DNA of 5,020 nt. Source: Pseudopedobacter sp036379295. Its GTDB lineage: Bacteria > Bacteroidota > Bacteroidia > Sphingobacteriales > Sphingobacteriaceae. The DNA lies in assembly GCA_036379295.1 (NCBI GenBank), contig DASVGY010000062.1, forward strand, positions 1-5,020. The letters are read 5' to 3'. The notes beneath the pieces are model-generated. The model worked only from the letters and a program-made list of their open reading frames with translations. It was not told where the DNA came from and searched no databases. The translations under genes and the position numbers were made by a program. Below, piece by piece: positions 1 to 5,020 of the stretch (its first letter is position 1; every line of letters begins with the position of its first letter).

Positions 1-1004
1 TTACCGGTGTAGGTTTGAAAAAGCTGAAAAATATTGAACCGAATGGCCTGCTGTGCAGCTACATCTCCGTTAATAACAATGTCACTTTGCTCCCATTTAG
101 TGCCCCAGGCTTGTTTTTGCTCAAGCTTTAATTTATCAAAACCTTTTGCAGCAGCTTTTTCAATTACCGCTTTAGCGTGATTTAACAATTGTGCTTTTGG
201 ATGATTTTCTGACGATAAATTAGCGGCAATTTTAACCAAGCTAACTTGCTGGTTCTGCTTTGCTTCTACAGTGATTTTTTGAGCTACAAATTTTTCTTTT
301 TTGATAGCTTCCGATTTAAAATCTAAAGATTTCTCATCAATTACTAGCTGAACAAAACTTGCGGTGCAAACTTCAAAGTTTGTTTTTTTAGTGCGCAAAG
401 TTAGGTAAGCCTCGTTATTAGTGATTTCATCGTTTACAAAATCCCAAAATTTTTCGTCGTAATTGCTATCCTCGTTTTTAACGTTGCCATCTATAAATGG
501 GCTTAGCTCTATCTTTGCATTAAAATTTAAAGGCGTGATGCTGTATTTAATTGCTCCAACTTCATCATCTACAATGCTGCAGAAGCGCATAGCGCTTACT
601 TTTACTTTTTTGCCTGAATTTAACTCGGCTGTAAAGCTACGCTCTAAATAGCCTTCCCGCATATTTAAAACCCGTTTAAAGTCGCACACTTTTGCCTTTG
701 CCAAATCCAATTCTTCGCTACCGATTTTAATGCCGATACCAATCCAATTTGCTGCGTTTAAAACTTTGGCAAAATACTCGGGATAGCCATTTTTCCACCA
801 TCCTACACGGGTTTTATCCGGATAGTAAACGCCAGCAACATAGTTTCCGCTTAAAGTTTCGCCAGAATAAGATTCTTCAAAATTGGCTCGCTGACCCATT
901 CGGCCGTTCCCTAAACTGAAAATGCTTTCTGATATTTTGTTTAAATGTGGGTCAAAACCTTCTTCGATGATGTTCCACTCGTTTTTTATGATGTAATCCT
1001 TCAT
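1..1004 (-). CDS. GH65 glycoside phosphorylase, maltose phosphorylase-type (N-terminal part; 3' end off window)
   Basis: Seen: an open frame starts at the ATG at 1002-1004 and runs without a stop off the left edge, giving 334 complete codons. An in-frame TAA lies two codons upstream (1008-1010), so this is the first possible start; the leader is A-rich (TAAAAA then ATG). The protein has the GH65 opening pattern: ISESIFSLGNGRMGQRANFE (residues 24-43), GNYVAGVYYPDKTRVGWWKN (53-72) and, just before the edge, AIRFNIFQLFQTYTG (320-334), which begins the (alpha/alpha)6 barrel. Residues 1 to about 270 form the beta-sandwich domain. The catalytic Glu and phosphate-binding residues lie outside the window. 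Known of the family: cytoplasmic enzymes (usually about 750-800 residues) that phosphorolyse alpha-glucosides. There is no signal peptide. Inference: adjacency to beta-phosphoglucomutase and an amylase favours maltose plus phosphate giving glucose and beta-glucose 1-phosphate; kojibiose, nigerose or trehalose phosphorylase cannot be excluded from the N-terminus. Confidence 0.93.
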   Translation of the reverse strand, partial: MKDYIIKNEWNIIEEGFDPHLNKISESIFSLGNGRMGQRANFEESYSGETLSGNYVAGVYYPDKTRVGWWKNGYPEYFAKVLNAANWIGIGIKIGSEELDLAKAKVCDFKRVLNMREGYLERSFTAELNSGKKVKVSAMRFCSIVDDEVGAIKYSITPLNFNAKIELSPFIDGNVKNEDSNYDEKFWDFVNDEITNNEAYLTLRTKKTNFEVCTASFVQLVIDEKSLDFKSEAIKKEKFVAQKITVEAKQNQQVSLVKIAANLSSENHPKAQLLNHAKAVIEKAAAKGFDKLKLEQKQAWGTKWEQSDIVINGDVAAQQAIRFNIFQLFQTYTG

Positions 1005-1009
1005 TTTTT

Positions 1010-1040
1010 AGATATGAGAATTGGGATGTAAGGTATGAGA
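1010..1040. repeat. short repeated motif in the pgmB-GH65 spacer
   Basis: AGATATGAGA (1010-1019) and AGGTATGAGA (1031-1040) match at 9 of 10 bases with a 21-base period, separated by ATTGGGATGTA, which itself resembles the unit. They fill most of the 55-base spacer between the pgmB stop and the GH65 start. From memory, GAGATATGAGA-like degenerate strings are common between Pedobacter-type genes; this is recollection, not a search result. No hairpin or terminator is evident in the spacer. Confidence 0.4.
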
Positions 1041-1059
1041 CCTCTTATCGCTTAAACAT

Positions 1060-1719
1060 TTATAATTTTTTTAAATCTTGTATAGTTAGCTGGTATAAGC
1101 CCGCAACTACCTTATCTGCTTGTGTTAAAATACTGGCATCGCCAATGCCAATGGCCTTCATTCCGCCACGCTTTGCGGCTTCTATTCCTGCAAAGGCATC
1201 TTCAAACACCACGCATGCTGTTGGTTTTAGCTTTAGTAGTTCTGCGCCTTTTAAAAATACTTCAGGATTAGGTTTTGATTTAGAAACACTGTTCCCATCC
1301 ACAATCGCATCAAAAAAATGAGCGATATTGGTGTTTTTTAAAATAATTGCGGAGTTTTTACTTGCCGAACCTAAAGCCATTTTATAGCCCGCTTCATGTG
1401 CTGCTTGTAAAAATTCGAGGGCACCCGGCAATACTTCTGCAGGGGTCATTTTGTTAATCATTTCCACATACCAATCGTTTTTAAGCGTTGCCAATTCTTG
1501 CTTTTCGGCCTCGGTTTTTGTTACTTTTCCCCAGCCTAAAACTTTATCTAGGCTATCCATGCGGCTTATTCCTTTGAGTTCTTCATTTTGCTTTTCACTA
1601 AACTCAAACCCCATCGTTTTTGCCAAACGCAGCCAGGCTTTATAGTGGTAAACCGCAGTATCAACCAACACGCCATCCAAATCAAACAGTAAGCCTTTTA
1701 TTGTTGTATTTTCTTTCAT
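1060..1719 (-). CDS. pgmB: beta-phosphoglucomutase (HAD superfamily)
   Basis: Interconverts beta-glucose 1-phosphate and glucose 6-phosphate through a beta-glucose 1,6-bisphosphate intermediate in the cytoplasm. Seen: 219 residues, the usual family length. The HAD motif I FDLDGVLVDT (12-21) supplies nucleophile Asp13 and acid/base Asp15. The helical cap follows, with His25 in VYHYKAW and Lys49/Arg53 in LKGISR, matching the substrate-binding and specificity residues of the Lactococcus enzyme. Motif II is GSASKN (Ser118), motif III is Lys149 in SKSKPNPEVF, and the magnesium ligands are Glu173-Asp174 in VFEDAFAGIEAAK. Every key residue of the beta-specific mutase is present, separating it from generic HAD phosphatases. 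The start at 1717-1719 is preceded by in-frame TGA and TAA stops in the leader; an AGGA abuts the ATG, too close to act as a normal Shine-Dalgarno. It lies 36 bases after the amylase stop and 55 bases before the GH65 gene, whose product supplies its substrate, so co-transcription is very likely. Confidence 0.95.
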   Translation of the reverse strand: MKENTTIKGLLFDLDGVLVDTAVYHYKAWLRLAKTMGFEFSEKQNEELKGISRMDSLDKVLGWGKVTKTEAEKQELATLKNDWYVEMINKMTPAEVLPGALEFLQAAHEAGYKMALGSASKNSAIILKNTNIAHFFDAIVDGNSVSKSKPNPEVFLKGAELLKLKPTACVVFEDAFAGIEAAKRGGMKAIGIGDASILTQADKVVAGLYQLTIQDLKKL

Positions 1720-1723
1720 TCCT

Positions 1724-1736
1724 GTTTTAATAAAAC
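1724..1736. repeat. small palindrome in the GH13-pgmB spacer
   Basis: GTTTTAATAAAAC is a perfect inverted repeat with six-base arms around one central base, lying 4 bases upstream of the pgmB ATG. In RNA the one-base centre would force a larger loop and the stem would be weak, so it is more plausible as a DNA-binding half-site pair or a chance AT-rich palindrome. Confidence 0.2.
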
Positions 1737-1755
1737 CTTATCATCTGCCTTTAGC

Positions 1756-3606
1756 CTAATTTAACGCAAGCACTGTTGCACTTTTTTTAGGGAGTTGCAG
1801 CTCGGCTATATCTACTTCTTTGCCGGTAAAAACATTTTTACCCTTTGTTATTCCTTTTAGCCTTTCTAAAAAACGGCTGGTATTTAGGCTTTTTTCTTCT
1901 TCATTATTATTGATGATAACCATTACCGTTCCTTTTGCCGTAGTTGGCAAATAGCGGAAATACACATATAAACCGTTTTCTGGCACATATTGCATCAGTT
2001 GCCCGCTTGCCAAGGCTTCATTTTTCTGACGGAACTGCGCTAGGGTTTTTACATAATTAAATGCCTCATTCTCTTTAGCGGTTCTTCCTTTTTCAGTAAA
2101 CTTATTTATGCTGTCTTTTGGCCAGCCACCCGGAAAATCTGAACGAACTAAACCATCGGGGTTTGAGTAGTTTTTCATTAAAATTTCTGTGCCGTAATAC
2201 ATTTCTGGAACGCCCCGCATGGTCAACAGCATTGTCATCCCGATTTTATATTTGTTAAAGTCTTCGTTTACCATTGAGTAGAACCTGCTCATATCATGGT
2301 TATCTAAAAAAATGCAGTTTTGCGTGGCATCTTTATACAGAAAATCTTGCGCTAAAGTGGCGTAAATGCGATTGATACCGTCAACCCAGCCCTCTCTTCC
2401 GTTTAAACCTTCGTAAATGGCATCTTTTAAAACAGCATCGGTGATGCCAGGCAAATGCGTATCAAAACCGCGATTCACAGTATTTCCACCTGTAAAAAAT
2501 GCCTGACTTGCAACCGATGAAACCAACGTCTCGCCAAAAATTGATAGCCTTGGAAATTCTGCCTTCAGCTTTGAAGCCCAATCTGCCATAAATTTCGGAT
2601 CGTTATAAGGGTAAGTATCTAAGCGCAGCCCATCAATCCCGGCGTACTCAATCCACCAAATATGGTTTTGCGTTAGGTAATTTTGAACGTAAGAATTTCG
2701 CTGGTTTAAATCTGGCATAGATGGCACAAACCAACCGTCGAGCATTTTCTTTTTATCAGCCTCAGCAGCATGTGGATCCATCACTGGCTGGTCGCGATAG
2801 CTCGTTTGTGTATAAGCAGGCCATTGATTTAGCCAACTTTTCATTGGCAAATCGTTATAAAACCAATGATTTAAACCGATATGATTGTGCACCACATCTT
2901 TAATCACTTTTAAACCTTTTGCGTGGCAGGCTTCTACATATTGCTTATATAATGCATTAGTGCCAAACCGTGGGTCAATTTTATAATGGTCGGTAACGGC
3001 ATAACCATGATAAGATGCGTGTGCCATGTCGTTTTCGATTTCGGGAGTCATCCAAACGGTGGTTACACCTAAATCTTTTAAATAATCTAGGTGATTAATT
3101 ACCCCTTGAATATCTCCACCGTGACGGTAATACATGCTATCGCGATTGATAGTTGCTTCTTGTAAGCCTTTTACCACATCGTTTTTTGTATCGCCGTTAC
3201 TGAAACGATCTGGCATTAACAGGTAAATAAAGTCTTTTTGGCTTACGCCTTGAATGCGATTTTTGCTGGCATCTTTGGTTTTTAACTCGTAGCTGTAGCT
3301 TAATTTCTTTTTTCCTTTTGCGGTAAAGTTTATGGTGAATTTTCCCGCTTTCGCTGATGCGGAGATGTTTAAATCCAGAAAAAGATAATTCGGATTTTCT
3401 ACCTTATTCACTTTTACCAAACTTACTCCGGGATAGGTTAATTCAACCTCGCGGTTTGCGATATCTTTGCCATGTACCAAAAGTTGCAGTTTGGGGTTGT
3501 GCATTTTGGTAAACCAAAACATAGGCTCTACCCGCTCTAAATCAGGGATTTGGCAAAAACTATTGTAGCTGATGAAAAGGAAGATAATGAGGAATATTTT
3601 TTTCAT
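1756..3606 (-). CDS. exported GH13 alpha-amylase/neopullulanase-like enzyme (SusA-like)
   Basis: Hydrolyses alpha-1,4 links in starch-derived glucans, probably in the periplasm. Seen: 616 residues, about the length of Bacteroides SusA. Residues 1-18 are a signal peptide (MKK, hydrophobic core, SFC before Gln19); Phe before the Cys argues against a lipobox. Residues about 20-115 fit the N-terminal beta domain of the cyclomaltodextrinase/neopullulanase group. The GH13 barrel follows with region I DVVHNH (237-242), region V MPDLN (297-301), region II GLRLDTYPY with nucleophile Asp330, region III FGET with acid/base Glu359, and region IV FLDNHD with Asp438. About residues 530-616 form a C-terminal beta domain. 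All three catalytic carboxylates are present. The ATG at 3604-3606 is fixed by an in-frame TAA four codons upstream (3616-3618) and by the signal peptide that begins at it; the leader is A-rich. Whether it prefers cyclodextrin, pullulan or linear maltodextrin cannot be read from the sequence. It precedes pgmB by 36 bases, so one transcript is likely. Confidence 0.94.
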   Translation of the reverse strand: MKKIFLIIFLFISYNSFCQIPDLERVEPMFWFTKMHNPKLQLLVHGKDIANREVELTYPGVSLVKVNKVENPNYLFLDLNISASAKAGKFTINFTAKGKKKLSYSYELKTKDASKNRIQGVSQKDFIYLLMPDRFSNGDTKNDVVKGLQEATINRDSMYYRHGGDIQGVINHLDYLKDLGVTTVWMTPEIENDMAHASYHGYAVTDHYKIDPRFGTNALYKQYVEACHAKGLKVIKDVVHNHIGLNHWFYNDLPMKSWLNQWPAYTQTSYRDQPVMDPHAAEADKKKMLDGWFVPSMPDLNQRNSYVQNYLTQNHIWWIEYAGIDGLRLDTYPYNDPKFMADWASKLKAEFPRLSIFGETLVSSVASQAFFTGGNTVNRGFDTHLPGITDAVLKDAIYEGLNGREGWVDGINRIYATLAQDFLYKDATQNCIFLDNHDMSRFYSMVNEDFNKYKIGMTMLLTMRGVPEMYYGTEILMKNYSNPDGLVRSDFPGGWPKDSINKFTEKGRTAKENEAFNYVKTLAQFRQKNEALASGQLMQYVPENGLYVYFRYLPTTAKGTVMVIINNNEEEKSLNTSRFLERLKGITKGKNVFTGKEVDIAELQLPKKSATVLALN

Positions 3607-3658
3607 GTGTTTTGTTTATTTAAAAAATCTTCTTTGTGGTGAGAGCCTTGCGTCCTGT

Positions 3659-3669
3659 TTGGCCTTTGC
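3659..3669. repeat. left arm of 11-base inverted repeat
   Basis: TTGGCCTTTGC at 3659-3669 is the exact reverse complement of GCAAAGGCCAA at 3782-3792. The arms enclose 112 bases. By a rough count a perfect 11-base match of this kind is unlikely by chance in a 237-base spacer, although the GGCC/AAA composition raises the odds. The arms could be the ends of a small repeat element or the base of a long RNA stem. Confidence 0.5.
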
Positions 3670-3761
3670 CCGCTGGAACACTGTCTTTTATTTACTTTTT
3701 TTTCGCTAAAAATTAACAAAAAAACTCTCGGCTGCGCCCTTTGCTATAAAGGTTCTGCTTT

Positions 3762-3832
3762 TACTCTGGTTCTTCGTTGCCGCAAAGGCCAAGGCCGAAT
3801 TTATCGGTGTACTTTGGTTCTTGCTTTTGCCG
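3762..3832. repeat. imperfect direct repeat, two copies 48 bases apart
   Basis: TACTCTGGTTCTT at 3762-3774 and TACTTTGGTTCTT at 3810-3822 agree at 12 of 13 positions. Each is followed within a few bases by TTGCCG (3777-3782 and 3827-3832), so the similarity continues with a two-base gap. A further partial copy, GGTTCTGCTTTT at 3751-3762, resembles GGTTCTTGCTTTT at 3816-3828. The copies sit inside the G+C-rich spacer between the GH31 and GH13 genes. Confidence 0.45.
3782..3792. repeat. right arm of 11-base inverted repeat
   Basis: GCAAAGGCCAA, the exact reverse complement of the arm at 3659-3669. The next outer pair (3658 T with 3793 G) is only a wobble pair, and the inner neighbours (3670 C, 3781 C) do not pair, so the perfect stem is exactly 11 bases. 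Confidence 0.5.
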
Positions 3833-3843
3833 TGTGGGCGCCG

Positions 3844-5020
3844 CTAATATTTTACTTCAAATCGTTTTAAATCGTTATCCAAAACCACACTTTGTACTTT
3901 GTAACCTTCTACTGCGTTTGCGGATCCTTGTGGGTCAAATTTTGAAATTGGCGTGAGGAAGGATGCGAAATCTGCTTGCAGTGCTTTGCCGACCTTTATG
4001 TTATCCTCCGCATTAAAGCCGTGGAACATCAGTTTTAAATGCTTAAATTTTGATTTGAAAGTGCCTTCAACCTTCTCAAAAACAATGCTTTTGCTGCTGG
4101 CATTATAGCTGATGTTCCGTTTGTAAAAATCGCCCTTTTCATAATTGTAGCTTTCGCCATCATCTTCGTAATAAACAAAAGTGTTGTTAATTTTTCCTTT
4201 GTAAATATTAATGATTAAGGTATCAGTTGGTTGTTCGGCAGTACTTTGGATTAAAGATTGCATGGGTACAATGCTACTTTCTTTTACGTACACCGGCATT
4301 TTTTGCAAACTCAAAGGCACAATTTTCTCGGTGTTTCCACGCTGTAACTCGCCAGTATATAAATTGTACCAATCGCCCTTAGGGAAATAGATGTTGCCAA
4401 AGTCTTTGGTGCTTTCAAACGGCGCCACTAAAAATGCTTGTCCAAATAAAAACTCATTTTGGAACCGCGTATCATAAATTTTCGGGTCAAAAGTATTATC
4501 GATGGCCAAACTGCGTACTACCGGCAAACCTGTATTTACAGATTTGTTGAAAGTGGAATACAAATAAGGCAAAAGTTTATAACGTAGACTGATGTAATTT
4601 CTGGAAATTTCCGTTACTTCTTCGCCGTAAGTCCAAGGTTCTGATGATTTGGTATTTACAGCACTGTGGTTTCTGAAATAAGGATTAAATGCACCTAGTT
4701 GGATCCATTTGGCATACAAAGCAACTGATGGTCCGCCGGTGAACCCTCCGATATCCATCCCTGTAAAGGAAACGCCACTTAAACCCAAACTGCTCAATAA
4801 TCTTACGCCCAATAGCATGTGGTCATCTTCTGAACGGTTATCGCCTGTCCAGATGGCGGTATAACGTTGCAGACCTGCGTAACCCGCTCTGGTTAAAATA
4901 AACGGACGTTTGTTGGTTGCTTTTACCATCCCTTCAAAACTGGAACGAGCCATTTGCATTCCGTAAACGTTATGTGCTTGTTTGTTGCTGGCTAAAGCTC
5001 CATCGTAATTAAACAAAATA
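3844..5020 (-). CDS. GH31 alpha-glucosidase, C-terminal part (5' end off window)
   Basis: Exo-acting alpha-glucosidase family enzyme, expected to release glucose from maltose and maltodextrins. Seen: the frame is open from the right edge; the first complete codon is Ile (5017-5019), then a TTG that encodes internal Leu rather than a start. About 391 residues are visible, numbered from that Ile. They include the end of the catalytic barrel with TRAGYAGLQRYTAIWTGDN (acid/base Asp60, codon 4840-4842), MDIGGF, the conserved FRNHS (115-119, substrate-binding His118) and EPWTYGEEVTEISRNYISLRYKLLPYLYS-type sequence. The proximal beta domain follows with FGQAFLVAPF and FPKGDWYNLYTGE, then a DUF5110-like domain (about 266-340) with VYYEDDGESYNY. 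The nucleophile Asp motif (WxDMNE in the family) and any signal peptide lie upstream, outside the window, so location is unknown. The stop is TAG at 3844-3846. GH31 also contains alpha-xylosidases and transglucosidases; the amylase/GH65 context favours alpha-glucosidase. Confidence 0.92.
   Translation of the reverse strand, partial: ILFNYDGALASNKQAHNVYGMQMARSSFEGMVKATNKRPFILTRAGYAGLQRYTAIWTGDNRSEDDHMLLGVRLLSSLGLSGVSFTGMDIGGFTGGPSVALYAKWIQLGAFNPYFRNHSAVNTKSSEPWTYGEEVTEISRNYISLRYKLLPYLYSTFNKSVNTGLPVVRSLAIDNTFDPKIYDTRFQNEFLFGQAFLVAPFESTKDFGNIYFPKGDWYNLYTGELQRGNTEKIVPLSLQKMPVYVKESSIVPMQSLIQSTAEQPTDTLIINIYKGKINNTFVYYEDDGESYNYEKGDFYKRNISYNASSKSIVFEKVEGTFKSKFKHLKLMFHGFNAEDNIKVGKALQADFASFLTPISKFDPQGSANAVEGYKVQSVVLDNDLKRFEVKY

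Larger units (their letters stand above)
3607..3843. repeat. non-coding GH31-GH13 gap resembling a dispersed intergenic repeat
   Basis: This 237-base spacer is the only long non-genic stretch. Counting by eye, 3721-3840 has 60 G+C in 120 bases, whereas two sampled 60-base gene lines (2221-2280 and 4021-4080) have 21 and 19. It holds an 11-base perfect inverted repeat and an imperfect direct repeat, listed separately. No clear TAnnTTTG/TTTG promoter pair and no strong hairpin followed by a T-run is visible on the minus strand; GGGCGCAGCC near 3732-3741 followed by a T-run gives only a three-base-pair stem. The amylase leader, including any promoter, must lie here if the amylase is transcribed independently of GH31. 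The composition and internal repeats suggest an inserted or repeated element, but a single copy cannot prove that. Confidence 0.4.

Noticed and set aside
1..3. TAA on the minus strand at the very left edge as the end of the GH65 gene
   Set aside because: It is out of frame: the GH65 codon occupies 3-5 (GGT, Gly334), and a 334-residue GH65 protein would lack its whole catalytic domain.
463..651. 62-codon plus-strand open frame
   Set aside because: It lies wholly inside and antisense to the GH65 gene, whose frame has clear family motifs; the peptide has no recognisable features.
1451..1645. 64-codon plus-strand open frame
   Set aside because: Antisense shadow of pgmB, covering the cap-domain region with conserved residues on the minus strand.
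2721..2903. 60-codon plus-strand open frame
   Set aside because: Antisense shadow within the GH13 catalytic barrel; no start context or domain support.
3714..3741. Possible Rho-independent terminator after GH31 (GGGCGCAGCC followed by a T-run)
   Set aside because: The stem has only about three G-C pairs and the T-run is several bases away, too weak to call.
3607..3746. Minus-strand frame open from a TAG at 3744-3746 to the amylase start
   Set aside because: About 46 stop-free codons but no ATG start, no domain similarity, and out of frame with the amylase, whose own start is fixed by an in-frame stop and signal peptide.
5014..5016. TTG as the start codon of the GH31 gene
   Set aside because: The frame stays open upstream to the window edge, and the catalytic nucleophile region of GH31 must precede the visible part, so this TTG is an internal Leu codon.

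Overview
The window looks like a piece of a Bacteroidota chromosome, most likely from a Sphingobacteriaceae/Pedobacter-like organism. The reasons are AT-rich genes, A-rich leaders in place of clear Shine-Dalgarno sites, an exported amylase with a typical Bacteroidota-style signal peptide ending Phe-Cys before Gln, and a gene set typical of alpha-glucan (starch/maltodextrin) use in this phylum. The taxon is an inference from protein style, not from a marker gene.

All four genes lie on the minus strand and read right to left: a GH31 alpha-glucosidase (5' end outside the window; 3844-5020), a GH13 SusA/neopullulanase-like amylase (1756-3606), a beta-phosphoglucomutase (1060-1719) and the first third or so of a GH65 maltose-phosphorylase-type enzyme (1-1004, continuing off the left edge). 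The last three are tightly packed (gaps of 36 and 55 bases) and very probably co-transcribed. GH31 may belong to the same transcript or to a neighbouring unit, because a 237-base gap separates it from the amylase.

Together they describe a pathway. The exported GH13 enzyme, probably with GH31, cuts alpha-glucans down to maltose and glucose outside the cytoplasm. Maltose is then imported by a transporter not present here. The cytoplasmic GH65 enzyme splits it with phosphate into glucose and beta-glucose 1-phosphate, and beta-phosphoglucomutase converts the latter to glucose 6-phosphate without spending ATP. No susC/susD, transporter or regulator gene is visible.

The one stretch not explained by genes is the GH31-GH13 gap (3607-3843). 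It is richer in G+C than the genes, has an 11-base perfect inverted repeat and an imperfect direct repeat, and has few stop codons in several frames, so it may be a dispersed intergenic repeat. A smaller repeated motif lies between pgmB and the GH65 gene. No tRNA, rRNA, CRISPR array, IS element, convincing TAnnTTTG-type promoter or strong terminator was found. I see no evidence of an undescribed biological system; most of the window is ordinary carbohydrate metabolism.
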